The translations under genes were made by a program, and so were the position numbers. 45,168 nt of DNA from JAJRTA01 sp965603125 (GTDB taxonomy: Bacteria; Zixibacteria; MSB-5A5; GN15; FEB-12): positions 1-45,168 of the forward strand of contig CBFDBU010000027.1 of assembly GCA_965603125.1 (NCBI GenBank). Direction: 5' to 3'. Below are positions 1 to 7,024 of this stretch, piece after piece (position 1 is the stretch's first letter; every line of letters starts with the position of its first letter). The notes beneath the pieces are model-generated. The model worked only from the letters and a program-made list of their open reading frames with translations, had not been told where the DNA came from and did no database searches.

Positions 1-35
1 CAATATGCCAAAAAGCTCTACTTTGAAACAGTCTA

Positions 36-242
36 CTATTTGGGGAAGCTTACGCTAAGACCAACCAACTTGACAAGATTGTGCATGCTAGGCAGCAATT
101 TGCCTTTCAGGTCTCCCTGCGGAAAAGCCTGTATCGATGCGCCTGCTCCTAGAATTACAACGTGAGACCAGCAGGTCCGCGGGTTCGTCCTGAGGAATTC
201 GGCCGTGACTTTCGAAGAATCTGCAGGAGAATATGGTTCCAC
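36..242 (-). CDS. SIR2-like Rossmann protein, N-terminal fragment (partial or broken)
   Basis: The frame opens with a GTG at 242 and carries a hydrophobic strand followed by a GAGAS loop and then a Gly-Asp and Leu-Pro-x-Met stretch. I associate this arrangement with SIR2-like nucleotide-binding proteins of accessory and defence loci. The frame stops at 36-38 after 68 residues, far short of a domain. The last 35 bases of the window are open in both other minus frames, so the gene may continue leftwards after a frameshift. The product could bind NAD-like nucleotides, but no catalytic part is visible. Its start lies about 40 bp from the left tmRNA-end repeat, so it probably belongs to a neighbouring island. 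The family call rests only on the GAGAS region. Confidence 0.42.
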   Translation of the reverse strand: MEPYSPADSSKVTAEFLRTNPRTCWSHVVILGAGASIQAFPQGDLKGKLLPSMHNLVKLVGLSVSFPK

Positions 243-280
243 TGGGTTACAGCCCCTTTATTAACAAACAATTAAACAAT

Positions 281-304
281 TGGAGGTGGGGGGAATCGAA
301 CCCC
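281..304 (-). repeat. Duplicated tmRNA 3' end (putative att site, outer copy)
   Basis: These 24 bases are identical to 1507-1530, which are the discriminator base, 3' acceptor strand and start of the T arm of the tmRNA. Here nothing tmRNA-like follows: from 305 the sequence diverges. A perfect copy of an RNA-gene 3' end without its gene is the usual footprint of site-specific integration by a tyrosine recombinase. Confidence 0.8.
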
Positions 305-417
305 ATACTCATGTTGCGGCACAAGGACTTACACCCTATTGTGACCAAATTGTGACCGTTTTTTTACTCGAATCCAACGTTCTTATTCCACGCCAGGCCG
401 GTACTTCCATCCCGATA

Positions 418-459
418 ATTTTAAGATAATATTAAAATATTTTAAGAATAACTTAAAAT
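418..459 (+). promoter_or_regulatory. Two tandem 21 bp palindromic operators
   Basis: Two adjacent 21 bp units each form an inverted repeat around a 5 nt spacer. At 418-438 the arms are ATTTTAAG and ATTAAAAT; at 439-459 they are ATTTTAAG and CTTAAAAT, which is a perfect 8 bp match. The 21 bp period is two helical turns, so two dimers would sit on the same DNA face. They lie just upstream of the -35 box of the HTH gene, suggesting autoregulation. The binding protein is inferred, not shown. Confidence 0.55.
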
Positions 460-465
460 ATTCGC

Positions 466-493
466 TTGACTAATTAAAAACTTCGTGTATCTT
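466..493 (+). promoter_or_regulatory. Promoter of HTH/DUF2975 operon
   Basis: A -35 box TTGACT (466-471) and a -10 box TATCTT (488-493) are separated by 16 bp. The expected transcription start is at or next to the ATG at 500. No Shine-Dalgarno site stands at a usable distance, so the first gene would be translated from a leaderless or nearly leaderless mRNA. Confidence 0.55.
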
Positions 494-499
494 GGAATC

Positions 500-739
500 A
501 TGGCCATTCAAGTAAACCTAGATGTGATGTTGGCTCGCAGAAAGATGTCCTTGACCGAACTCTCGACCCGCATTTGCATTTCACTCACAGCCCTTTCACT
601 ATTTAAGACAGGGAAGCTGAAAGGTGTGAGGTTCTCCTCTCTGAATGCGATCTGTCGTGAGCTCGACTGTCAACCGGGAGACATTCTCGAGTATGCGCCT
701 GATCAGATCTCTGAAACACAGGAAAGGAGCGAACCATGA
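500..739 (+). CDS. YozG-like Cro/CI-type HTH regulator
   Basis: A 79-residue protein consisting almost only of a Xre-type helix-turn-helix. The N-terminus MAIQVNLDVMLARRKMS and the end CQPGDILEY are typical of the small regulators encoded next to DUF2975 membrane proteins (Bacillus YozG is the familiar example). I chose the ATG at 500 over the GTG at 485 because the family starts there and the promoter -10 box overlaps the longer version. The stop overlaps the downstream start (ATGA), so the two genes are translationally coupled. It probably binds the tandem palindromes at 418-459. The gene is AT-rich and lies inside the tmRNA-flanked segment, which suggests horizontal transfer. Confidence 0.8.
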   Translation: MAIQVNLDVMLARRKMSLTELSTRICISLTALSLFKTGKLKGVRFSSLNAICRELDCQPGDILEYAPDQISETQERSEP

Positions 740-1320
740 ATACAAAAAAGGCGGTTAGCACTGGTGTCAGCTTGTATACCTTGGCTGGCTGGCTCTCAAT
801 TCTGCAGGCAGTCATTATTCTGCCGAAAGTCGGAGCTGATCTCTTTGTCGAGCACCTAACTTCATCCGGCTACGGTATACTTCAATTGTTCATTGGGTTT
901 GACGTGGTCAGTAAGCTTCTGGGAATCTACGTCCTGTTTATGTTCCGGCGGTTACTAAATGAGCGACACAGCTTTCACAATGCAGATAAACTAATCAATG
1001 CTCTCATTTTCTGCTACGCTGTCTTCGCGCTAATTTGGGCCCTGGATCTGGTTCTGAATCCTCATTTTAATGTTCTATTTGCTTTCCCTATTATATATGT
1101 ATTGTCAAGTCTGATTAGTATTGTGTACGCCATCAGATTGCTCAAGCTGGAGAGTAATTTATCAGGGCTACTCAAGCCGTATGTTTACACGACGATTGCC
1201 GGTGGAGTGTTCGGTGTAACCATAGTGCTGGGGGAATATGGGCGCCCTATCTTTATGGTATCGCTCATCCTCCTTGGCATGATCCTGATCCGCGCTGAGT
1301 CTGAGCCTGAGTATCTGTGA
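736..1320 (+). CDS. DUF2975-type four-helix membrane protein
   Basis: A 194-residue protein with four strongly hydrophobic segments (about residues 15-35, 50-70, 95-125 and 150-185) and no extracellular domain. Its size, topology and pairing with a YozG-like regulator match DUF2975 proteins, whose function is unknown; a sensor that controls its partner regulator, or a self-protection membrane protein, are both possible. AAGGAG lies 6 nt before the ATG, inside the regulator's last codons. It is the only other gene in the segment between the tmRNA-end repeats, so the pair is the element's whole visible cargo. Confidence 0.7.
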   Translation: MNTKKAVSTGVSLYTLAGWLSILQAVIILPKVGADLFVEHLTSSGYGILQLFIGFDVVSKLLGIYVLFMFRRLLNERHSFHNADKLINALIFCYAVFALIWALDLVLNPHFNVLFAFPIIYVLSSLISIVYAIRLLKLESNLSGLLKPYVYTTIAGGVFGVTIVLGEYGRPIFMVSLILLGMILIRAESEPEYL

Positions 1321-1444
1321 TATTCGATCAGAACAGTTTCCCAGGAACCTGACGTGATTTGTCTGATGGACTGTGACCGAATTGTGTCCAAAACAGTCTT
1401 ACGTTATTCCGTGTTATTGGGGGATATTGACTTACAAAGGCGGG

Positions 1445-1469
1445 GGTGGGGGGTACAATACCCCCGTCC
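1445..1469 (-). repeat. Degenerate third copy of tmRNA T arm, or hairpin
   Basis: The outer 9 bases on each side (GGTGGGGGG and CCCCCGTCC) match the tmRNA T-arm region at 1512-1536 exactly and with the same spacing, while the 7-base centre differs (TACAATA instead of AATCGAA). It may be an older integration scar. It also folds into a 6 bp GC hairpin, so a downstream stabilising stem for the tmRNA transcript is an alternative. Confidence 0.4.
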
Positions 1470-1506
1470 GGCCTGTAACTTATTGATATGTAATGGGTTA
1501 TCTAAA

Positions 1507-1530
1507 TGGAGGTGGGGGGAATCGAACCCC
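1507..1530 (-). repeat. tmRNA 3' end, inner att copy
   Basis: This is the genuine tmRNA 3' end and is identical over 24 bases to 281-304. Integration into this sequence keeps the gene intact because the element brings a copy of the 3' end. Confidence 0.75.
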
Positions 1531-1862
1531 CGTCCGAGTTCAACGTCAAGCCGTTCTCTACGTGCGTAGTCTCTTTATAAGTTCTCGCCACGAGCACTGC
1601 CAAAAGACAGGCCATGCCCGAGACCAGCCTTTTCATTTAAGCGGACATTAAAGGCGTCCGTCCGCCGAGCCTTCTTTAGTCGACGCTGCTAGCCCGCCTC
1701 GAAGGCAAAGTCGGGTAGCAACGGGCACGTCCTAGTAAACTAGGCAGCCATGGCGTAGTTAAATTCGCCAATTAGTGTTTTGCCCGGTTTGTTAACGGGG
1801 CCCCAGACAACCCCGGCACGCAAACAACCCCCCGCTGAACCCGTCGAAACCAGGTCACCCCC
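1507..1862 (-). ncRNA. ssrA: transfer-messenger RNA (tmRNA)
   Basis: The 356 nt gene reads leftwards. The 5' strand GGGGGUG (1862-1856) pairs with the 3' strand CACCUCC, followed by an A discriminator; CCA is not encoded. The T arm with GUUCGAUUC and the 5' GACGGGUUC region are typical. The resume codon is GGC and the tag reads G-E-F-N-Y-A-M-A-A before a TAG. A Gly start and an AMAA end resemble tags of the Bacteroidetes/Chlorobi lineages. tmRNA with SmpB frees stalled ribosomes and marks the product for proteolysis; Lon, one protease able to act on tagged proteins, is encoded at 13694-16093. The 3' end has served as an integration site. Confidence 0.95.
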
Positions 1863-1930
1863 AGCAACGATATCGGTCCGCTGCGGCACGGGCTGCCACG
1901 AAAGTTCGTTTATCAAAGAGCGTCATTCTC

Positions 1931-1958
1931 AATATAGTGTATCGGCTCGATTTGGCAA
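1931..1958 (-). promoter_or_regulatory. Likely tmRNA promoter
   Basis: Reading leftwards, TTGCCA (1958-1953) and TATATT (1936-1931) are separated by 16 bp, about 70 nt before the mature tmRNA 5' end. The leader would be removed by RNase P. Confidence 0.5.
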
Positions 1959-2031
1959 CTTCAGTCTTTGTTTATAACGCCCGCGACCGCGAAAAGTTGC
2001 ACCGTATTCTGGCCGTGACCTGTGGCTTCAC

Positions 2032-2466
2032 CTAAAACGACAGCCGCACCCCCACCTGGTTGATCGACTCAGCCTCGAAAGTAGCGATGATCCGCTGCAC
2101 GTTAACACTGACAACGCCGGTCAACGGCTTCACTATTGACAACTCGATGTAATAGTCGTGGTTGTTCTTTCCTTGGGACGGATTAGAAGGGTCTACGTAA
2201 GAGAAATCCCAGTTGTAGTCGGCTGTGAACTCGAAACTGAAACTGGTGAAGAGCTTGAGCGAATTGATCGAGACGATCTGCAGCGTCCGGCCACGATCCT
2301 TCCCGGCGTCGTCATGGTTCTGATAGACCGACAATTCGTTTGAGATCGGGTAGAACCCGAACTTCCCGGACGGCGCCTCCCACGAGGGGATGATTCCGCC
2401 TGAAGCTGTTACAGCGAAAAAGAGTGGCAACGCCCCGATGCAGACGAGCAGTACAAGCTTGCGCAT
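2032..2466 (-). CDS. Secreted protein of unknown function, beta-strand rich
   Basis: 144 residues with a clear Sec signal peptide (MRK followed by a hydrophobic run ending in A-V-T-A-S-G at about residue 24). The rest alternates polar and hydrophobic residues in pairs of long strands, ending in a strand that finishes with Phe (V-R-L-S-F), as outer-membrane barrel proteins do. It could be a small outer-membrane or periplasmic protein. AAGGAG lies 7 nt before the ATG. No close family is recognised. It stands alone between the tmRNA and the SDR gene, both also on the minus strand. Confidence 0.65.
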   Translation of the reverse strand: MRKLVLLVCIGALPLFFAVTASGGIIPSWEAPSGKFGFYPISNELSVYQNHDDAGKDRGRTLQIVSINSLKLFTSFSFEFTADYNWDFSYVDPSNPSQGKNNHDYYIELSIVKPLTGVVSVNVQRIIATFEAESINQVGVRLSF

Positions 2467-2587
2467 AACGGGCTCCTTGTTTGAAAAGGTGATAGATTCC
2501 AGTCAACTGATCTGCAAATATACGGCCATCCCGGGCCAAAGACAACTCCCATAACCAGGCGTGGCCGACTGACCGACGGGGCAAGCC

Positions 2588-3652
2588 TTATGGCCCGACC
2601 GGCATCTGCCAGGTGCCGACAAAGCGGTTGCTTAAAAGCTCATCGAGAGTCACGTGGATCGAACGGTAATTGTAGCCCAGTTCCTTACGGGCTTTCATAG
2701 ACGAATAAGTCCAGTCATAGTCAAGCAGGCGTACCAGGTCGGGGTAGAACGATACCTTTTCCCTGCCGAGGAGTCTGGTGAAGAGCACGGTCAGCCGGGA
2801 GGTGCAGTTCAGCACGACCCGTGGCAACCGCACCAGGTGCGGGGACTTGCCCAGGATTGACGACGCGGCCAGGATCAGGTCGCGAACGGTTATGTTGTCG
2901 CCGGTCAGAAGGTACTTCTCCCCCGGGCGGCCTTTGTCAAGAGCGGCAATAACACCGGGGGCAACGTCGCGGATATCGACTAAGTTGACCCGATTGAGGA
3001 GATCGGGCATTATCAGGCGTGAGAACGTCCTGGTGGCCTTGCCACGGTCATCGCCCGTGCGCGATGGAGCCACGATGATGGAAGGGTAAACCGTGACAAG
3101 CTCGGTCGATCCCGTACCGGCAAGCTCCGCCAGTTCAACGTCGGCTGCGTACTTGGTCATAATGTAAGGGATACGCAGATGAGTGAGGTTGAACCCCCAG
3201 GTCTCGTCCAGGAGTATTGCCTTGCGTCCCCGGCTGATGTCGTCGGCCGCCACGCGAGGCCCGGCACCAAGCGCCGCCACCGTAGAGACGTGCACAAACC
3301 GTTTCACCCCGGCTGCTTGCGCCGCCCTGAAAAGTGCTATCGCCGCGGCCGTGTTTATCTCGGCAAACTGAGCCCGGCGGTCGCGGCGGAAATTGACCCA
3401 GGCGGCCGTATGAATGACGGCGTCGACGCCCTCGACCAGTTTCTCCAATTGCCCGTCCCGGCACAGATCGGCGGTGCGTTTCTCCAGCGACAGGGAATCG
3501 ATGTATTCCGTGTTGGAACTCGTCCGCACGAGCGCAATCGGCCTCACGCCCCGGCGAACCAGTTCATAGATCAACTGCTTGCCGAGCGAGCCGGAGGCCC
3601 CGCTGATCAGTATCTTTTGATAAGCAACCGACACAGTCCCACTGCGACGCAT
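2588..3652 (-). CDS. NAD(P)-dependent epimerase/dehydratase (extended SDR)
   Basis: About 354 residues. The dinucleotide-binding loop G-A-S-G-S-L-G lies near the N-terminus, the D-A-V-I-H-T-A-A strand follows, and the catalytic Y-I-M-T-K motif is present, as is the V-Y-P-S-I-I-V-A-P segment. These place it in the extended SDR group near 3-beta-hydroxysteroid dehydrogenase/dihydroflavonol reductase-like enzymes; the substrate cannot be told. The frame is open to 3712, but residues before the ATG at 3652 look non-conserved; a GTG about 8 codons further in is a second candidate start. The gene is divergent from the carbamoyltransferase cassette, and a second SDR of the same type lies at 8622-9617. 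Confidence 0.85.
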   Translation of the reverse strand: MRRSGTVSVAYQKILISGASGSLGKQLIYELVRRGVRPIALVRTSSNTEYIDSLSLEKRTADLCRDGQLEKLVEGVDAVIHTAAWVNFRRDRRAQFAEINTAAAIALFRAAQAAGVKRFVHVSTVAALGAGPRVAADDISRGRKAILLDETWGFNLTHLRIPYIMTKYAADVELAELAGTGSTELVTVYPSIIVAPSRTGDDRGKATRTFSRLIMPDLLNRVNLVDIRDVAPGVIAALDKGRPGEKYLLTGDNITVRDLILAASSILGKSPHLVRLPRVVLNCTSRLTVLFTRLLGREKVSFYPDLVRLLDYDWTYSSMKARKELGYNYRSIHVTLDELLSNRFVGTWQMPVGP

Positions 3653-3755
3653 TAATCCTGTTGAACCGAGGGCTTTTTCCGTATCATTTCCACGACTGAG
3701 ATAAGGAAACAAGCTCGGCTATGCAATTGCTTTTTGGCCGAATGGCAGGAACCGA

Positions 3756-4007
3756 GTGAGCAGACTGCTCCGGAAAACATGGGCCACCTGGAAGAAAGCA
3801 GCCCTGAGAATAGCGCGATTCCAGACGGCGCTGGTGTTGACACTACTGTATTTCGTGTTTTTCGCTCCCTTCGGATTCCTGCTGCGTCTGTTCGGATGGG
3901 ACCCCCTCCAGGTTGGCCCCCGGCATCGGAAGCAAGCGACCAACTGGAAACAAGTCCGCGTCGCCGAACCGGAGCTTGACTCCATGCGCCGGCAGAGTCA
4001 GACATGA
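3756..4007 (+). CDS. Short SxtJ-like membrane protein
   Basis: 83 residues with GTG start and AGGAA 5 nt upstream. One transmembrane helix (about residues 24-45) is followed by P-F-G-F-L-L-R-L-F-G-W-D-P-L and a polar tail ending near R-R-Q. This end resembles the C-terminal half of SxtJ proteins, which accompany NodU/TobZ-type carbamoyltransferases; the family is usually longer, with more N-terminal helices, so this is a short form. Its stop overlaps the carbamoyltransferase start (ATGA), indicating coupled translation. It presumably anchors or regulates the enzyme at the membrane; that role is inference from gene order. Confidence 0.7.
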   Translation: MSRLLRKTWATWKKAALRIARFQTALVLTLLYFVFFAPFGFLLRLFGWDPLQVGPRHRKQATNWKQVRVAEPELDSMRRQSQT

Positions 4008-5740
4008 AGCTGCTGGGTTTGTCATGTTTCTATCACGATGCCGCGGCAGCCCTGGTTGTGGACGGCGTCCTGACGGCGGCGGCTCTCGAGGAGCGCTTCA
4101 GCCGCGTTAAGCACGATCAGGAGCTTCCCCGCCGGGCGGCCAAATTCTGTCTTGAGCGCGGCGGGCTGAAGATCAACGAACTGGACCACATTGTCTTCTA
4201 CGACAAGCCGCTGACCAAGTTTGACCGTATCGTGACCGGGTACCTGGCGACGCCGGTGCGATCCTACCGGGCTTTCCTTGAGGCCATGTCGGTCTGGCTG
4301 GGACGCAAACTGTGGATCGATCATGTGATCGGCACAGAGTTAGGTTACGACGGTGATATTCTGTACGTGCCGCATCACGTGTCACACGCCGCGGGGGCGT
4401 TCTACGGCTCGCCGTTCGACCAGGCGGCCATTCTCACCGTTGACGGGGTCGGGGAATGGGCTACGGCATCATACGGAACCGGCGACAACAATCGGGTCAG
4501 GCTACTGGCGGAAATGCACTACCCCCATTCGGTCGGGCTGTTCTATTCGGCCATGACGTACTACTTAGGCTTCCGGGTCAACTCGGCCGAGTACAAGGTG
4601 ATGGGTCTGGCTCCGTACGGTGAACCCAGGTATGCCGACCTGTTGGAAAAGAACCTGGTTCATATACACGAAGACGGCTCCATCCATCTCAATATGGAGT
4701 TCTTCACTTTCCACCATAAATTAGCCATGACCGGCCGCAAATTGGAAACGCTGTTGGGCATCCCGCGCCGGTCGCCGAAGAGCGAGATACTGTCCTTTCA
4801 CCGGGATGTCGCAGCCTCCACCCAAGCGGTAACGGAGAAGATCGTCCTGCGCATGGCCCACCACGTTAGAGAAGTCACCGGACTCAGCCGCCTGTGCATG
4901 TCCGGGGGGGTGGCCTTAAATTGCAGGGCCAACGGATTGCTGCTAAGAGAAGGAGTTTTTGATGATATCTATGTCCAGCCGTCCTCAGGGGACGCCGGGG
5001 GAGCCGTTGGGGCGGTGCTATACGCGTACCACCGGCTGACCGGTGATAACAAACGCCCCCAGCGCTTTTTCGGCCTCGGACCGGAGTATACAGACAACCA
5101 GATCGAGGTTTTCCTCACGCGCTACCGGATACCGTTCGCCCACGATGATATCGAGATCCAACTCGCGCGGCTGGCTCGCGAACTCACCGGGGGGGCGATA
5201 GTGGCCCTGTTCCAGGGGGGAGGGGAGTTCGGCCCGCGGGCGTTGGGTTTCAGGTCCATCGTGGCCGACCCGCGCGACCCCCAGATGAAAGAGAAGATCA
5301 ACAGCACCGTGAAATTCCGCGAACCATTCCGGCCGTTTGCGCCGGCAGTGCTGAAGGAGAACGCGGCCGAGTATTTCAACTGTGAGGGCAACTCGCCATA
5401 TATGCTGTTCAACTACGCCGTCAGGAAAGACAAACAACGTTTGATTCCGGCTGTCACCCATGTCGATGGTTCGGCGCGGATTCAAACCGTGGCCAGATCG
5501 GACAACCCTGTCTTTTACGATCTCATCGCGGAGTTCAACCGGCTCACGGGCGTACCCGTCCTGCTGAACACGTCGCTCAACCTGCGGGGCTATCCGATTG
5601 TCAACCGACCCGAAGACGCGATGGCCACCTTCTGTTCGAGTGGTATTGACTTTTTGCTCATGGGCCACTATTTAGTGGATAGACGCCGGGTGCCGGAGGA
5701 GGTGTCGAATCGGTTTTCCCTTGAAAGGGGATACGATTAG
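4004..5740 (+). CDS. Carbamoyltransferase, NodU/TobZ family
   Basis: 578 residues, the normal family length. The Kae1/YrdC-like N-terminal part shows H11-D12-A-A-A-A and E29-E-R-F-S-R-V-K-H-D, then H-H-V-S-H-A-A at 124-130 and L-T-V-D-G-V-G-E. The C-terminal part has G-G-G-E-F-G-P-R-A-L-G and R-E-P-F-R-P-F-A-P-A-V, both expected for carbamoyladenylate formation and transfer. The family moves a carbamoyl group from carbamoyl phosphate through an adenylate to a hydroxyl of a sugar or antibiotic. The acceptor is unknown here. It sits between SxtJ-like and DUF5989 membrane proteins and an SGNH hydrolase, a combination suggesting modification of a surface glycan or lipid at the inner membrane. Confidence 0.93.
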   Translation: MKLLGLSCFYHDAAAALVVDGVLTAAALEERFSRVKHDQELPRRAAKFCLERGGLKINELDHIVFYDKPLTKFDRIVTGYLATPVRSYRAFLEAMSVWLGRKLWIDHVIGTELGYDGDILYVPHHVSHAAGAFYGSPFDQAAILTVDGVGEWATASYGTGDNNRVRLLAEMHYPHSVGLFYSAMTYYLGFRVNSAEYKVMGLAPYGEPRYADLLEKNLVHIHEDGSIHLNMEFFTFHHKLAMTGRKLETLLGIPRRSPKSEILSFHRDVAASTQAVTEKIVLRMAHHVREVTGLSRLCMSGGVALNCRANGLLLREGVFDDIYVQPSSGDAGGAVGAVLYAYHRLTGDNKRPQRFFGLGPEYTDNQIEVFLTRYRIPFAHDDIEIQLARLARELTGGAIVALFQGGGEFGPRALGFRSIVADPRDPQMKEKINSTVKFREPFRPFAPAVLKENAAEYFNCEGNSPYMLFNYAVRKDKQRLIPAVTHVDGSARIQTVARSDNPVFYDLIAEFNRLTGVPVLLNTSLNLRGYPIVNRPEDAMATFCSSGIDFLLMGHYLVDRRRVPEEVSNRFSLERGYD

Positions 5741-5792
5741 CCCCCCCGGCTTGTCGAATCGCAGAAACAGTAAAGCTGGAAAGCGTGGCCGT

Positions 5793-5954
5793 ATGCGAAG
5801 GCGATTGCGGGTCTTTTCTGAGTTGATCTTCTTTCTGAAGACATCCAAGAGGTGGTGGCTGGCGCCGATCTTCATATTCCTGTTTCTACTTTCTCTCTTT
5901 GTTGTCTTCACGGAGTCCTCCGCGTTGGCGCCGTTCATTTATTCGCTCTTCTGA
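5793..5954 (+). CDS. DUF5989-type single-helix membrane protein
   Basis: 53 residues from the ATG at 5793; a longer frame opens at a TTG at 5721 inside the upstream gene but has no family character there. The chain runs from a basic head with F-L-K-T-S-K-R-W-W-L-A-P through one transmembrane helix to S-S-A-L-A-P-F-I-Y-S-L-F, which I recognise as the DUF5989 pattern found next to NodU-type carbamoyltransferases. Function is unknown; a membrane scaffold for the enzyme is a reasonable guess. It follows the carbamoyltransferase by about 50 nt and precedes the SGNH hydrolase by 11 nt. Confidence 0.75.
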   Translation: MRRRLRVFSELIFFLKTSKRWWLAPIFIFLFLLSLFVVFTESSALAPFIYSLF

Positions 5955-5965
5955 CAGACTGCGGC

Positions 5966-7024
5966 ATGCCAATGTCACGTGGAAGATACTCACTCGCAAT
6001 CCGTTTAGGTGCTGCCGCTGGGTCGCTGCTGCTGTTCATTGTGGCGGCTGAGTTACTGGTCAGCGGCGCCGGGATCAACACCTATGTCGGGAACCGGTTT
6101 TTCACCCTGAACAGGGCGTTGGACTATCCGGAAGTGTTCGACAAGGATCACCGGTTGTTCTGGCGGTTGCGCCCCGGACGAACGGTGACATCGCAGTACT
6201 TCGAAGGCCGGACGTACAGGATCAACTCGCAGGGTCTCCGGGGCGAGGAGATCGACCCGCGCAAGAAGGGTCGACGAATCCTGGCCCTCGGCAATTCCTG
6301 CACCTTTGGATGGGGACTCCCCCGGGAGGAGACGTTCGTCGGAAGACTGCAGGATCTTCTGGGCGACGAATACGATGTTGTCAACGCCGGCATCCCCGGC
6401 TACAGCTCCTTTCAGGGGCGGCTCCTTTTCGAGAGTGAATTGGCCGGGCTTGAGCCGGATATTGTGGTCATCATGTTTGGCTGGAATGACCAGTGGGCGG
6501 CCGCCTCGGAGATTGCCGACAAAGACCAGGAGTTCCCCCCCCGGATCATTCTCGAATGCCAGAATCTGCTTTCCCGCCTGGACTCCTACCGGCTGCTGAA
6601 GAGGCTCTGGCTCTCGACCATAGAAAGGAACCCCGATTCATTATTCGACCGCCGGGCGCCGGTCTACCGTGTCGGCCTTGAGGATTTCCGGGACAACCTG
6701 CGGAGCATCTGCCGAACCAGCAGGGCGCGCGGAATCATGCCCGTGCTCTTGACCTCTCCGGCGCCTTCGCTGTCTGTATACCCCGGCGCCGGGCGCTGGT
6801 CGGCGCCGATCGGATATCACGAGAGATACAACCGCGTCACACGGGAGTTAGCCGCCTCAGAGAGCATAATCCTGGTCGATGCCGCCCGTCGATTCGAGCG
6901 CCACGATCACCTCTTTGATGACGCCGCGCAGAACTTCATCCATTTCAACGCCAGCGGGCATGAATTGATTGCCCGCATGTTGGCCGAATGCATCGGGGGT
7001 GCGTCAGGCCCCGGCGGTCCTTAA
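5966..7024 (+). CDS. SGNH/GDSL hydrolase with N-terminal membrane anchor
   Basis: 352 residues from the ATG at 5966 (5972 is also possible; neither has a strong ribosome site). An N-terminal helix (about residues 8-30) anchors it. The SGNH blocks are visible: G-N-S-C-T-F-G with nucleophile Ser111, then N-A-G-I-P-G-Y-S, F-G-W-N-D, and near the end F-I-H-F-N-A-S-G-H. The Asp that normally stands three residues before the catalytic His is Asn here (N-F-I-H), so the triad may be reduced to Ser-His. Family members remove or transfer acyl groups on lipids and polysaccharides. It is the last gene of the carbamoyltransferase cassette and overlaps the convergent aminotransferase gene by 21 bp. Confidence 0.85.
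   Translation: MPMSRGRYSLAIRLGAAAGSLLLFIVAAELLVSGAGINTYVGNRFFTLNRALDYPEVFDKDHRLFWRLRPGRTVTSQYFEGRTYRINSQGLRGEEIDPRKKGRRILALGNSCTFGWGLPREETFVGRLQDLLGDEYDVVNAGIPGYSSFQGRLLFESELAGLEPDIVVIMFGWNDQWAAASEIADKDQEFPPRIILECQNLLSRLDSYRLLKRLWLSTIERNPDSLFDRRAPVYRVGLEDFRDNLRSICRTSRARGIMPVLLTSPAPSLSVYPGAGRWSAPIGYHERYNRVTRELAASESIILVDAARRFERHDHLFDDAAQNFIHFNASGHELIARMLAECIGGASGPGGP

Larger units (their letters stand above)
281..1506. mobile_element. Putative 1.2 kb integrated segment flanked by tmRNA-end repeats
   Basis: The segment lies between the direct repeats 281-304 and 1507-1530 and is clearly more AT-rich than the genes to its right. It contains only an HTH regulator and a DUF2975-type membrane protein, with no integrase. 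It may be a deleted remnant, a cargo-only element moved in trans, or the inner part of a tandem island array that continues left of the window. Both ends carry a related motif, TGTGACC-(A/G)-AATTGTG-(A/T)-CC, at 341-358 and 1371-1388. This could be recombinase arm sites or the eroded 3' end of an integrase gene. The boundaries are inferred from the repeats alone. Confidence 0.55.
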
